Origin: Faecalimonas umbilicata | GTDB taxonomy: Bacteria > Bacillota > Clostridia > Lachnospirales > Lachnospiraceae | Assembly (NCBI RefSeq): GCF_004346095.1 | Contig: NZ_SLZV01000017.1 | Span: 1 to 64,000 of the forward strand | Direction: 5' to 3' | Length of the DNA stretch: 64,000 bases | Shown: positions 45,292-54,542 of the stretch, piece by piece | How the letters are laid out: each line of letters opens with the position of its first letter | Numbering within the stretch: the first letter of the stretch is position 1 | Position numbers and translations under genes: made by a program | Notes under the pieces: model-generated | What the model was told of the DNA's origin: nothing | Seen by the model: only the letters and a program-made list of their open reading frames with translations | Databases searched by the model: none

Positions 45292-45807
45292 TTAACTACC
45301 TAATAATTCCCTCCACTCGTTTAAGTCCCAGTTCTTCTCTATTTCTTCATTCTCTATCCGTTTCTGTATAATTTCATATCCTTCTAAAAATACCAAAGCA
45401 AGTCTCCAGATTACTTTTCCTTCTACTCCTCCTATTGGTGCTGGAGAATAAATAAGCTTTACTTTAGCATCAATCACAGAACCTTTGCCAACTTCATTTT
45501 CCATAAGCCAATCTGCACCTTTTCCTGATGCAAACAAATCCGTATCTCCCGAATCAGCAATTAATCCCGGACCACATAATATACTCACTTCTGTATTAAT
45601 AGTATCGCCTACTTCTAGTCCTACTGATTCAACAACCTCATCTTTTAACTTCCACCCACCCCACTTTTTGTTTATTTTCATCCGTAAAGTGACTTCAATA
45701 TTACTATTTTCTATTTTTTTAGGTCGCAACCAAACCGTTTCAAATACTTTGGCCCCTTCTTTTAATTCATTTTCTGCTACAACATTTTCTTTGATCTCTG
45801 AACTCAT
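45292..45807 (-). CDS. Unknown 171-residue protein, third gene of cargo operon
   Basis: The protein is acidic and beta-rich, with no membrane segment. Recognisable only as unassigned: MKINKKWGGWKLKDEVVE, ILCGPGLIADSGDTDLF, and a C-terminal NWDLNEWRELLG. It starts after GGAGGAAAATAT and follows the coiled-coil gene by 17 bases. The operon context suggests it works with the membrane protein at 46264. Confidence 0.65.
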   Translation of the reverse strand: MSSEIKENVVAENELKEGAKVFETVWLRPKKIENSNIEVTLRMKINKKWGGWKLKDEVVESVGLEVGDTINTEVSILCGPGLIADSGDTDLFASGKGADWLMENEVGKGSVIDAKVKLIYSPAPIGGVEGKVIWRLALVFLEGYEIIQKRIENEEIEKNWDLNEWRELLGS

Positions 45808-45824
45808 ATATTTTCCTCCATTCT

Positions 45825-46211
45825 TTATATATCATTATTATGTACCATTATGATCATATTAGCGCGCTCCAATTTCTGCTTTTCTGTTGTTTCACTTGAA
45901 GTTAAAATTTTCAAAGATTCATGTTTCTTCTTCACATCTACATCAATTTCTTCTAAAGAAATCGATACTGAATTCAATTGTTCTTTAAGCCGCTGTAACT
46001 CTTGATGCAATTTCTTTCTTTTTAAATGAAGCGCCTCCTGCTGACTAAGAACAATCTCAAGTGCTTCCTGTATTAGATCATTTGGAGGCGGTTCCTTATT
46101 TTTTGCCTCATTACTCTTGGGCAAATTCATAGTTAGTTTTCGCTGATATAGATTTTTCTCACTCTTGAAAATATTTTCATTAATTGCTACTGTCTCTTTT
46201 TCATACCCCAT
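45825..46211 (-). CDS. Unknown coiled-coil protein, second gene of cargo operon
   Basis: The 128-residue protein has a long predicted coiled coil (about 55-115: SQQEALHLKRKKLHQELQ, LKEQLNSVSISLEEIDVDVK) preceded by a polar segment with EPPPND. ATG 46211 follows AAAGGGTG. It probably oligomerises with, or bridges, its operon neighbours. No family is recognised. Confidence 0.65.
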   Translation of the reverse strand: MGYEKETVAINENIFKSEKNLYQRKLTMNLPKSNEAKNKEPPPNDLIQEALEIVLSQQEALHLKRKKLHQELQRLKEQLNSVSISLEEIDVDVKKKHESLKILTSSETTEKQKLERANMIIMVHNNDI

Positions 46212-46263
46212 CAAAAAGCACCCTTTCCTAATTATGATGCGAATCCCATATGAGAAATTATCT

Positions 46264-47109
46264 TTAATCTGATATACTTAAAAAAGTCAATGTTTCTCCT
46301 TGGTTCTTCGAAACCAATAATTTTATATCAAAATCCTGATTTTCATCATATGTAAATCTTAAAATCATCCAACTAATATCTATGATCCTTGGAATATCTT
46401 CAATAATGAAACAACGCTTTAATTTCCCACCAGGATTTATTTGTGTGTTTTTATTCGCTGGATCCCACTGCTCACCTAGGTTAGTATAAATATAAGAGTA
46501 GCTATTATTAATTCCTTTTATTTCTATACTTAAAAATGAGAAATTATTAATAGTTAACTTGCTATTATTCATAATTTCAACAAATAATAAAAGATTAAAT
46601 TTTTCGTATTCTGTTTCCAAAACTTTACAATGTTTTAAATGATACGTGTAATAATAAGTATTTAGATCATCGGGTAGATATTGAATAAGATTGTCTATTT
46701 CAAATTCATTGACATAATCCGTACTCTTTACACAGATACATTTCATTATACTTATAGAAGGCTTGTACTCTAAAATTGTAAGTTCATCAATAACCTTACT
46801 CTGGCGATATACAAGATAAGCCATTATCAAAGACCCCGAAAAACCTAGATAACTACCTAAAAATCCTAACCAATCAGAAGCATTTAAATTCAAATCAGTC
46901 CTATCATTTTGGGTCACCGAGGCCGGAAATCCTATTTGATAGCAAAAAAGAAAATGTATTCCAATAAATATTTCCATCAATATACACAAAGTCAGAGCAA
47001 TAGCAAAGCAATTATTATCTTTTTTTCTAGTTCGCAACTCAAAAAAAAGAATACATATAAAAAAGGCTACTATTACCAGCAAAAGTATCTCAATTTTTTT
47101 CAAATCCAT
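46264..47109 (-). CDS. Membrane protein with cytosolic C-terminal domain, first gene of cargo operon
   Basis: The 281-residue protein has two N-terminal helices (about 7-24 and 35-57) and a third at DWLGFLGSYLGFSGSLIMAY, then about 170 residues of soluble beta-rich domain. The W-x-x-F-x-G-S-Y-L-G helix is a feature I associate with uncharacterised membrane proteins in phage-defence islands. ATG 47109 follows AAAGGTG. The three-gene set is AT-richer than flanking chromosomal genes, as expected for acquired cargo. A defence role is inference only. Confidence 0.7.
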   Translation of the reverse strand: MDLKKIEILLLVIVAFFICILFFELRTRKKDNNCFAIALTLCILMEIFIGIHFLFCYQIGFPASVTQNDRTDLNLNASDWLGFLGSYLGFSGSLIMAYLVYRQSKVIDELTILEYKPSISIMKCICVKSTDYVNEFEIDNLIQYLPDDLNTYYYTYHLKHCKVLETEYEKFNLLLFVEIMNNSKLTINNFSFLSIEIKGINNSYSYIYTNLGEQWDPANKNTQINPGGKLKRCFIIEDIPRIIDISWMILRFTYDENQDFDIKLLVSKNQGETLTFLSISD

Positions 47110-47148
47110 CAAATACACCTTTCTAAAAATAAATCTTATTAATTTCAT

Positions 47149-47448
47149 TATAACTATTAAAAAACAACATTTTCAACAGTTATTTTCAATTTAAGCATAT
47201 TTTAAAAAAAGAAAAGCATTCGACATCATAATGTTGAAATTTATTTAAAATTATAAGTTTAAAATCTTACTTTTTATTTCAGTTTATTGCCTCAACTCAA
47301 GCAAAAAGGTTTTTATAGTTTGACTACTACCATCATAGATATGAATTATCTCCTTGGGACTTTATGCGCTCAAAACATTTTTAACTATAATAAATACAAC
47401 CACTCCATCCTAAATTTTATTGTCAATCTTTGGTCCTATGTCAAGATT
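47149..47448. other. AT-rich gap upstream of cargo operon
   Basis: There is no gene. The minus-strand promoter of the three-gene operon should lie here, but I could not single out a strong one in such AT-rich sequence. The gap ends at the IS3 inverted repeat. Confidence 0.4.
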
Positions 47449-47479
47449 TAGTACAAGTTAAAATGAGGTTTTCCTCATC

Positions 47480-48394
47480 TTAACCTGCCAGCTGCAATTC
47501 GTCTTGCTGAAGCCTACGATACAGCTCTTCATAATCGTTTGGTGACATATAATCACAGTGACTATGAATTCGTTTCGTATTGTAGAATGCTTCCAAATAT
47601 TCAAAAATCAAACGATATGCATGGTCATAATCTCGAATCTTAAACCGATTCAGCCATTCTCTCTTAATCAGGGAATGGAACGACTCGATACATGCGTTAT
47701 CCCATGGATATGCCTTTTTAGAATAACTACACTGCATGGTTGCGGTTACACGTTTGTATTCTTTTGATACATACTGGCTTCCCCGGTCTGAATGCAGAAT
47801 TAAAGGCTTATCGATATTGCGTTTTGCTTTGGCTTTCTTTATTGTTTCAATCACGCAGGATACCTCCAATGTTTTGGAAAGTGTCCAGGCAATGATTTTT
47901 CTGGAATATAAGTCCATGATACTGGTCAGATAAACAAATCCGTCTATCGTCCAGATATAAGTGATATCAGAACACCAAACAGCATTTGGACGTTCTGGAT
48001 TAAACTGTTCATCAAGGATATTTTTTAATTCGCTGCTGAAGTCAGAATCTTTGGTTGTGATAGTCCATGGCTTGACCCACTGGGCTTTGATGCCCATTTG
48101 CTTCATATACTTACCAACAGTACGTTCGGAGATGATTTCTCCTGATTTACGCAATTCCTTGGTGATTTTAGGGGCACCATAATTCTGTTTGGATTCATCG
48201 TAAATATCCTGAATTCTAGCTTTTACGGCTTCACGTCTTTTTTCCGTATTAGAAGGAACACGTTTTAGCCACGCATGATAACCAGAACGAGAAACGCCAA
48301 GATGTTTCAACATTCCGGAGACAGAAACTCGGCGCTTCGCCTTATGGGCAGTTTCTGCCATCTCCGTAACTTCGAGATAAATGGCTTCTGTCAT
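47480..48394 (-). CDS. IS3-family transposase OrfB (DDE)
   Basis: The 304-residue protein has an HTH_21 domain (RIQDIYDESKQNYGAPKITKELR) and an rve integrase core with WCSDITYIW, LHSDRGSQYVS and the Glu of NACIESFHSLIKRE. It overlaps orfA by four bases, as in elements using frameshifting or coupling to make OrfAB. Confidence 0.95.
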   Translation of the reverse strand: MTEAIYLEVTEMAETAHKAKRRVSVSGMLKHLGVSRSGYHAWLKRVPSNTEKRREAVKARIQDIYDESKQNYGAPKITKELRKSGEIISERTVGKYMKQMGIKAQWVKPWTITTKDSDFSSELKNILDEQFNPERPNAVWCSDITYIWTIDGFVYLTSIMDLYSRKIIAWTLSKTLEVSCVIETIKKAKAKRNIDKPLILHSDRGSQYVSKEYKRVTATMQCSYSKKAYPWDNACIESFHSLIKREWLNRFKIRDYDHAYRLIFEYLEAFYNTKRIHSHCDYMSPNDYEELYRRLQQDELQLAG

Positions 48395-48675
48395 TTTCCT
48401 AGAATGTTGATTGCTTTTTTTAATACTTCAAGGACATCCTGTGCATCTCGTAATTCTCGTTTTAATCGTGCGATTTCTTTTGCTTCATCAGAAGCATAGT
48501 TACCGGAACCACGACTTTCAATATCACCTGTTTCGCGCAGTTTTTTCTGCCAACGTGATAATGTCTGCTGACTGATTCCTAAATTTGTAGCACAGCCCTG
48601 CAGTCCTAAGTTCTTGTGATCATGATAATACTGGACTGCATCCAGCTTAAATTGTTTGTCATAGTGCTTTGCCAT
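48391..48675 (-). CDS. IS3-family OrfA helix-turn-helix protein
   Basis: The 94-residue protein has the IS3 HTH (LDAVQYYHDHKNLGLQGC) and a leucine-zipper tail (EIARLKRELRDAQDVLEVLKKAI). It binds the element ends together with OrfB. The start follows AGGAGGATCTC. Confidence 0.93.
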   Translation of the reverse strand: MAKHYDKQFKLDAVQYYHDHKNLGLQGCATNLGISQQTLSRWQKKLRETGDIESRGSGNYASDEAKEIARLKRELRDAQDVLEVLKKAINILGK

Positions 48676-48754
48676 AATGAGATCCTCCTTCAGTGCGGTA
48701 CCTACATTGTACCATGATTTTTCTTATAAGGAATTCTCATTTTGACTTGTACTA

Positions 48755-49058
48755 TTTATATTCTAACACCAAAGAATTCTATGAAATACCATATTCAAGG
48801 CGCGACGAAAGATTAGAAACATGGCTTGAAAAAATAGAAAATTTTAACATACCTGAGCTACAGACCTATGTTAACGGCATAAGAATTGATATTAATGCGG
48901 TAAAAAACGGGATAAAATTAAAGTATAATAATGGACTTGCCGAAGGAAGTGTCAACAAAATTAAAGTAATTAAGAGAATTATGTATGGACGAAATAGTTT
49001 TGATTTATTAAAAGCAAAAGTGCTTTTACACGAGCAATTTCGCTGTGAATTCAACTAA
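48755..49058 (+). pseudogene. ISL3-family transposase, C-terminal fragment
   Basis: About 100 C-terminal residues are open up to 49058, with NNGLAEGSVNKIKVIKR and YGRNSFDLLKAKVLL, the hallmark end of ISL3 (IS204/IS1165) transposases. The N-terminal part is absent; the IS3 element ends directly at the break, and no matching half was found on its other side. Confidence 0.85.
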
Positions 49059-49113
49059 CAATGGAAAGAACCTATTGAGCGTTTACGATGATACGGTCAG
49101 AAAATTCGTTAAA

Positions 49114-49150
49114 AAAAGACCTTAAAGAATTTCTCCTTCAAGGTCTTTTC
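49114..49150. terminator. Terminator hairpin
   Basis: AAAAGACCTT (49114-49123) pairs with AAGGTCTTTT (49140-49149). The T run on the plus strand would end the ISL3 transposase transcript. Confidence 0.7.
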
Positions 49151-49253
49151 ACACTCATTTTCTTTGTATTATTTTTTATACCTGCCATTCTCCCCACGCT
49201 AACGACTTTTGTTAAAAAGAGGATAACGAAGGTTGTTAAGTGACAAATATATT

Positions 49254-49260
49254 ATTCAAA
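49254..49260. repeat. att core ATTCAAA, segment 3/4 junction
   Basis: ATTATTCAAA is followed by CTCGCAAAGTTCTATTTGC, matching 41709 onward. It is the left end of the intact element that runs to 56547. Confidence 0.75.
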
Positions 49261-49489
49261 CTCGCAAAGTTCTATTTGCTTTGTAGTTCTTCCCCGTTAT
49301 TTCAGCTTTAGAACAGTTCGTTTTTGAACTGTTTTGCATATATTCTCTACCTTTTCATTTAATTCTATTGTCATTTTATTGTCAGCAATATGCTATATAT
49401 CAAAATCAACTAATAGTCTTAAATGCTATAATACTTATACAACATTTCAATTCCCCTACAGTCAGGAAGTTGTAGAGAACAATATCTTA

Positions 49490-50104
49490 TTACCCTACCT
49501 TGGCTTGCCTATAAAATAGGCCACCTTTGATAAGTAATAAAAGGAACATTACTGTTGTCGCATATGGTTCTTTCGCCATAGCCAAAAACAAAACAGCAAT
49601 TATACTGATTCCTACAGATAAGTCAGTAATCATCTTTTTTCCCTTTTCGAGTTTGAAATAGACCATCAGCATTTTCACGATTCCTATTGTCGCTAAACTG
49701 ATATACAATGCCCAATATATTTTGATAATGAGAGTATTGTTATTTACATACCCAAGGAGATTTACCGAGTAAATATAACTATTAATTGGCTTGGGATATA
49801 GCGGCAGAAATATCAACATCAGAGAAAGCAAGTCAACAATCCCCAATAATAAGTCGCATAAACTATTGAGATTTGATTTGTTTTCTTTTTCTGCTATGAA
49901 AATCAATTGATCTCCAGATAACAAATCATCAATGGATACAGAAAAATATCTAGATATTTCTTTTAACGAATCTATACTTGGGTACCCTCTTCCAGATTCC
50001 CATTTTGAAATAGCAGTTCTAGAAACAAATAATGCCTCGGCTAATTCTTCTTGTGTCAAACCTCGGATTTTTCTTAATTCCTGAAGTTTTTCATGAAATT
50101 CCAA
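49490..50104 (-). CDS. XRE regulator with C-terminal membrane domain
   Basis: The 204-residue protein has an N-terminal HTH (GLTQEELAEALFVSRTAISKWESG) and four predicted membrane helices after residue 80. TTG 50104 is chosen because GGAGGTG is seven bases upstream; a longer TTG frame reads through this site. It follows the PAP2 gene and is probably a membrane-tethered regulator of it. It is cargo of the intact element. Confidence 0.85.
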   Translation of the reverse strand: MEFHEKLQELRKIRGLTQEELAEALFVSRTAISKWESGRGYPSIDSLKEISRYFSVSIDDLLSGDQLIFIAEKENKSNLNSLCDLLLGIVDLLSLMLIFLPLYPKPINSYIYSVNLLGYVNNNTLIIKIYWALYISLATIGIVKMLMVYFKLEKGKKMITDLSVGISIIAVLFLAMAKEPYATTVMFLLLLIKGGLFYRQAKVG

Positions 50105-50127
50105 AATCTGCACCTCCCATTCCAATT

Positions 50128-50790
50128 CTATTTTTCCTTTATTACCAACATAACTGTCGCTTTATAAATCAAAACCAATCCGGTACTTAGTAGTACACCG
50201 CCTACGATATCCGTGAACCAATGCACTCCGGCAATCAATCTCCCAATCACCATGAATCCCGAAAAAGCTAGTGATACAATTGTTATGATTCTTTTCGCCA
50301 CATCACCAGACAACCTGCGCTGGATTTGTTCAATAAAAACTGGCATCACACTCAATACCAATAATGTAGTTGAAGATGGATAAGATGCCTCCATTCTTCC
50401 TTCTATTAAAATTGGTCTGTAATTGATTGGTATAATTTCGAAAATCACATATGCCAAGATCACAACAGCAAAATATACCCCTAAGATCATAATATCTGCA
50501 TCAACCTTGAAAATACTTCTTCTTTTAATCAACTGAATCAACCCAACACCCGCGAAAACCAAACATACAACGATAGGTACCAGGCCCATCCAATCAGTAA
50601 TTGTATAAATCACCTTATTCACCCCTATCAAATGGTGAAACCAGCAATTGAATGTTGCAAATCCAATACTGGTTTCATTTTGACCAACAGATTGCACATC
50701 CACCATCTGAATCAGCGCTGTCCATAACACAAACATTGCAAGGAATACACTTCCAAGTAATAAACATCTTTTTTCGTTCTTTTTCATCAT
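50128..50790 (-). CDS. PAP2-family membrane phosphatase
   Basis: The 220-residue protein has about six membrane helices and a divergent PAP2 phosphatase signature: YPSSTTLLVL (in place of PSGH) and GRLIAGVHWFTDIVGG with the catalytic His and Asp. It likely dephosphorylates a lipid or polyprenyl phosphate at the membrane surface. The SST in place of SGH changes a normal catalytic position, so activity is uncertain. It starts with ATG 50790 after AGAAAGGATG. Confidence 0.82.
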   Translation of the reverse strand: MMKKNEKRCLLLGSVFLAMFVLWTALIQMVDVQSVGQNETSIGFATFNCWFHHLIGVNKVIYTITDWMGLVPIVVCLVFAGVGLIQLIKRRSIFKVDADIMILGVYFAVVILAYVIFEIIPINYRPILIEGRMEASYPSSTTLLVLSVMPVFIEQIQRRLSGDVAKRIITIVSLAFSGFMVIGRLIAGVHWFTDIVGGVLLSTGLVLIYKATVMLVIKEK

Positions 50791-51226
50791 TTTACATCCT
50801 TTCTGATTTGGTTTGTCTTTCTAACACCTTCACCTTATCCAAAAGCATAAAACAATGGAAGAAACGTTCTTTCACATATGTGACACGATTCGTGTCACTC
50901 CCTCAAATGCTTATTTTTCAATATATTCTTCTGATTTTCTATCGCTGCAAATTCAAATATGTTGCTTACATTATACTTCATCAAAAAAAGAAATGGAAGT
51001 TTTTTGTGCTAGAGTTTCTGCTTACATCTTGTAACGCACATTTCCACAAATTCTATTTTACCTTTCCTTGTATCACATTACTTATAGAGCATTCACCTAA
51101 TTCTCAAAGGCCTGCCAAAGCTATTTTCTCTCTTCGCCTATATAAATCTATTCTCTCTGATTTACAATTCCAAAAAACAATGTCTAGACTTTGCTTTTTT
51201 AGCATAAATTTTATTTCTTCATCCCT
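50791..51226. other. Non-coding gap downstream of relaxase
   Basis: No gene is seen. Bases from about 50960 to 51240 are homologous to 42060-42240 in the decayed element, showing that this tail belongs to the mobilizable backbone. It probably contains the relaxase terminator and the promoter of the PAP2 gene. Confidence 0.5.
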
Positions 51227-52492
51227 TTATCTCCCCTCTCTATCTATACGTCTCTTCTTGATTTTTTGCTTTGCATTTGCCTGTTCCAAATGCTTTGCCA
51301 CTTCTATCGCTTCCTTGACCTTATTTTCTCCCAAAACAGTTACAACCCGATCCATATCATATGCCACATTCAACAAAGCTACATTCTCTTTCTTTATAAC
51401 AGATACTTCCTCTCGCAACCGTTCTACACGATTTTCAAGATCCATATTTCGATCGGATAGCTTTCGATTTCTGTCTTTTAACTCCAAATACTTGCTATAT
51501 AATGACTGTATCATGTTTGCAACTTTTTTCAATAGAGGGAATATCCTCTTTCGATAAGATTTTGCTGACTCTAAAGTTCCAGCTTCTGGCAACCATTCTT
51601 CCGGGTAATATCCATACTCACGTGCATGCAAGTCAACAAGTCCAGCTTTTGAATTTAGTGCAGAAAATCGTTTCTCTAAAACTTCTGTCTTTTTAATTAC
51701 TGCCTCTCTCTCTTTTTCTACCTGTTCTTTTTCCTTTTGGATTTCATCCACACATTCACTGATATCATGTAAATCATGCTCCAATAAATTCTTATGTTCC
51801 GTTAATTCTTCTACTTCCTGTTCTCGAACCTTTTTCTTGTAATCCAATACAGAAAGATGTGGTTCATGAGTTCCTTTCTGATCCCATTCTATCTCATTTT
51901 CTCTCATGACCATGGCTAGTTTTTCCTTTTCCGATTGCACCCATTGATTTAACTCTGTCTCACTTCTCGATCCACCTTTAAATCCTAATGACGATAAGGC
52001 TTGTTTTAAAGATACTCTTGTATCAAGTCCTCGCTTACTTCCTGCAACATAGGGAATAAAATCAATATGTAGATGTGGCGTTGCTTCGTCTAAATGCAGA
52101 TGAGCAGCAAATACTCTCAACGTAGGATTTCGTTCCTGAAATCCTTTCATGTATTCATCTAATATCTTTGCAGCAAGTTGTCCCTCCATCGTTTCTGATC
52201 CCATATTGTCTTTATCACCGATCTGAAGGATAACCTCATGAAATAATTTTTCTTGTTTCCCGGAACGTATCTTTTCATAGTAATCATCTATCTTACGATC
52301 TTTTCGAGTCTGTTTATCGTTGTAACGTTTCAAGGCTTCGTCAAATAATTCATGATATACGTCTTTGATATCTTCATTACAATATTCAACATTCCAATGG
52401 GTTCTGTTCGGATCCGTATTCTTTGCATGAAATTTTCTACTGTTATGGTTCAGGGAGCCTTTCCCTGTCATAAAACTAATCGTCCTCTTCAA
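51227..52492 (-). CDS. MOBV-type relaxase (Pre/Mob family)
   Basis: The 421-residue protein has an N-terminal relaxase domain with AAHLHLDEATPHLHIDFIPY (HxDE and HxH metal/catalytic motif) and a long coiled-coil C-terminus. It would nick at an upstream oriT and lead single-stranded transfer with a helper's conjugation machinery. The start is TTG 52492 after AAGGAG. A broken copy lies at 42242-43165. Confidence 0.92.
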   Translation of the reverse strand: MKRTISFMTGKGSLNHNSRKFHAKNTDPNRTHWNVEYCNEDIKDVYHELFDEALKRYNDKQTRKDRKIDDYYEKIRSGKQEKLFHEVILQIGDKDNMGSETMEGQLAAKILDEYMKGFQERNPTLRVFAAHLHLDEATPHLHIDFIPYVAGSKRGLDTRVSLKQALSSLGFKGGSRSETELNQWVQSEKEKLAMVMRENEIEWDQKGTHEPHLSVLDYKKKVREQEVEELTEHKNLLEHDLHDISECVDEIQKEKEQVEKEREAVIKKTEVLEKRFSALNSKAGLVDLHAREYGYYPEEWLPEAGTLESAKSYRKRIFPLLKKVANMIQSLYSKYLELKDRNRKLSDRNMDLENRVERLREEVSVIKKENVALLNVAYDMDRVVTVLGENKVKEAIEVAKHLEQANAKQKIKKRRIDREGR

Positions 52493-52729
52493 TAAATCTC
52501 CTTTCCTTCATTTTAAAACGCCAGATATGGCGATCATGTTTTGTTACTTTTGTCAAAAGTAACGCAAAAGCACTTTCGACAGCCTAACGTCCATCAAAAG
52601 TACCCTTGCGCCCTGCCGGGAGCTTTCAAATCAGCCAGCACTGTATCGGCTACACCCTACAGCAATTCTCCTTGTTTGGTATCATACAGGTGCGTGCCAC
52701 GCTCCTGTTCTATATTCCCCAAACAAACA
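52493..52729. other. Probable oriT region
   Basis: This gap directly upstream of the relaxase is more GC-rich than its surroundings. It has a 21-base inverted repeat, GTTACTTTTG-T-CAAAAGTAAC (52543-52563), followed by CGCAAAAGCACTTTCGAC and TACCCTTGCGCCCTGCCGG. Position, inverted repeat and composition fit an origin of transfer. The nick site is not identified. Confidence 0.55.
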
Positions 52730-52963
52730 TCACCACCGATAACTGGCTGACACTCCACGCTTATCTAAATATTCCTGTCGTGCTTTCTCCTGCTCTTCCT
52801 CAGAAGGAGCCGTCTTATACTTCGTATAGAGTTCATGTCTGACTAATGCATCCAATTTTTCTTCCAAGCCATTTCGAATATCTTCTTCATACTGATCATC
52901 TGAACCCAGATGATAAAAGATCAATTTTCGAAACAGTTCATAATCAATCTGTACTTTTTTCAT
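52730..52963 (-). CDS. Small conserved mobile-element protein
   Basis: The 77-residue acidic protein (DYELFRKLIFYHLGSDDQYE; a C-terminal KARQEYLDKRG) belongs to a family of small proteins carried by Clostridia mobilizable elements, often labelled complexin-2. ATG 52963 follows AAGGAG. No function is known; it is encoded between oriT and the replication ATPase. Confidence 0.75.
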   Translation of the reverse strand: MKKVQIDYELFRKLIFYHLGSDDQYEEDIRNGLEEKLDALVRHELYTKYKTAPSEEEQEKARQEYLDKRGVSASYRW

Positions 52964-53035
52964 CACTTCACTCCTTTTTAATCAAGGTGGCAAGATTCCC
53001 TATTCTTTAAGATATGGTAATCTTGCCATCTTCCT

Positions 53036-54046
53036 TTACTCTTCTTGTAACATCCAGAACCATTTATTCCCTATCTTCACAGAATCAATCTGTAATTCCT
53101 TCTTCGCATTCCAAAGTGTTTTCTTTTTAATTCCTCGTTCTTCTGCTTCTTCCGCTATTTTTGCCTGTTCCATTGATCCATTTGCTAAGATCTCTTTTAA
53201 AAATTCTTTCGCACTTCGGATCTTTTGCCCTCGCCCATCACCAGACAATAAGTCCTCTGCACTGATGTCATATTTTCCAATCCAATGAAATCCTTTTTCT
53301 TTGTCTAATCGAAAGGCGATAGCATCTCCTTCCGGAGCAAGAGAACTCTTTACATGACAGATCACTCGGATTTCCGGTTCATCTTTCACTCTTCCAACAA
53401 TCAACACGCTTCTTGCTGCCGCTTGAAAGTCAATAGAACCCAATCCACGATAGGATGATTTTCCATTACTATTTTTATTCATATGACCGATCAGAATAAT
53501 GGCACATTGATATTTTTCTGCTAATACAGAGATTCTTTTCATCAATGGGCGAATCTCATTTGCCCTATGCATATCAACACCAGCCCCTAGAAAGCCTTGA
53601 ATTGGATCTAATACTACAAGTCTTGCTTTCGTCTGTATGATCGCTTCTTCCAGCCTTGCATCTACCATTGTTAATGGCTGATCCTGATCATCAATTACCA
53701 AGACTCTGGAACAATCTGCCCCTGCCGCTAACAATCTTGGTTTGATCGTATCGCCCAGTCCATCTTCAGCTGTTTGATAAATCACATTGATTGGCTCTAC
53801 ACCTGTCTCTTCAGATTTTCCTTCGCTTGTCTCACTTAATATTGCTTCTCCTTTTGTTAATTTTGCTATGATCTGCAACACCACAGTAGTCTTCCCCTCT
53901 CCAGGATCTCCCTGAATAATGGTGACCTTCCCATATGGTATGAAGGGATAAAAGAGCCATTCGATTTCTTCCACTTCAACCTGATCCATGTGGATCAATT
54001 TCAGGCATGGTTCTGCCTTTTTTACTTCTCTATAATTATCTTCCAT
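53036..54046 (-). CDS. RepA-like AAA ATPase/helicase
   Basis: The 336-residue RecA-fold protein has Walker A QGDPGEGKTT, Walker B RLVVLDPIQGF and IILIGHMNKN, as in the RSF1010 RepA / mobile-element helicase group. The C-terminal part is a helix-turn-helix (GSMEQAKIAEEAEERGIKKK). It may support replication or stable excision of the element. ATG 54046 follows GGAGGTGG. Confidence 0.88.
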   Translation of the reverse strand: MEDNYREVKKAEPCLKLIHMDQVEVEEIEWLFYPFIPYGKVTIIQGDPGEGKTTVVLQIIAKLTKGEAILSETSEGKSEETGVEPINVIYQTAEDGLGDTIKPRLLAAGADCSRVLVIDDQDQPLTMVDARLEEAIIQTKARLVVLDPIQGFLGAGVDMHRANEIRPLMKRISVLAEKYQCAIILIGHMNKNSNGKSSYRGLGSIDFQAAARSVLIVGRVKDEPEIRVICHVKSSLAPEGDAIAFRLDKEKGFHWIGKYDISAEDLLSGDGRGQKIRSAKEFLKEILANGSMEQAKIAEEAEERGIKKKTLWNAKKELQIDSVKIGNKWFWMLQEE

Positions 54047-54179
54047 TTCCACCTCCTGCCCAACCGGGCAAGTCCCTGGCAAACAGAATTTAACAATTGT
54101 TGCAACAACAATTTTGTGATATACTCAAGTTGTTAAGGTGATATATCAGTTATTCTGATGATCAGGGAACTTGCTCAGA

Positions 54180-54542
54180 TTATTTCTGGGCTTTTTCTTT
54201 TTTCCTTTTTTCATAGTTTCTTTCTTCTGCAAATGCATTTAATATCTCCAACATTGTTCGAATAGGTGTAAATAACTCTTCATCGGCATCCTCTAATGTA
54301 GTTAACCTTTTTAGTTCCTCTTCAATCCCTCGAAGCTGTTTTCTAAACTGTACTAACATCAACGGATTTCCTACTGCTGTGACTTTTTGATGTAAAACAC
54401 TTTCAATGATATATTCTTGTCTCGTCTGGTATCCACAAAGCTTTACTCTTAAATTCAGCTCTTCATTTTCTTCCGGAGACATTCGAAACGCTATGGTTAC
54501 ATTACGCCACCGATTCTTGTTATCCCTATTTTTTTCACTCAT
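54180..54542 (-). CDS. MobC-like relaxosome accessory protein
   Basis: The 120-residue protein has a ribbon-helix-helix start (TIAFRMSPEENEELNLRVKLCGYQTRQEYI) typical of MobC accessory factors and a helical tail. It should bind oriT and assist the relaxase. Its start overlaps the integrase stop by eight bases, so transfer and integration genes are cotranscribed. Confidence 0.85.
   Translation of the reverse strand: MSEKNRDNKNRWRNVTIAFRMSPEENEELNLRVKLCGYQTRQEYIIESVLHQKVTAVGNPLMLVQFRKQLRGIEEELKRLTTLEDADEELFTPIRTMLEILNAFAEERNYEKRKKEKAQK

Larger units (their letters stand above)
47449..48754 (-). mobile_element. IS3-family insertion sequence
   Basis: The terminal inverted repeats are TAGTACAAGTTAAAATGAG (47449-47467) and, at 48736-48754, its complement with one difference. 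They enclose two overlapping minus-strand frames, orfA (48391-48675) and orfB (47480-48394). The element is about 1.3 kb and looks intact. It interrupts an older ISL3-type transposase gene on its right side. A clear target duplication could not be defined. Confidence 0.92.
49059..49489. other. Non-coding junction between island segments 3 and 4
   Basis: This gap contains a hairpin at 49114-49150, an att core at 49254-49260 followed by the CTCGCAAAGTTCTAT left end, and AT-rich sequence resembling 40620-40760. No gene is visible. Confidence 0.6.

Noticed and set aside
47230-47448. Search for the missing N-terminal half of the ISL3 transposase left of the IS3 element
   Set aside because: No frame in this AT-rich stretch resembles an ISL3 transposase, so a simple insertional split is not supported.
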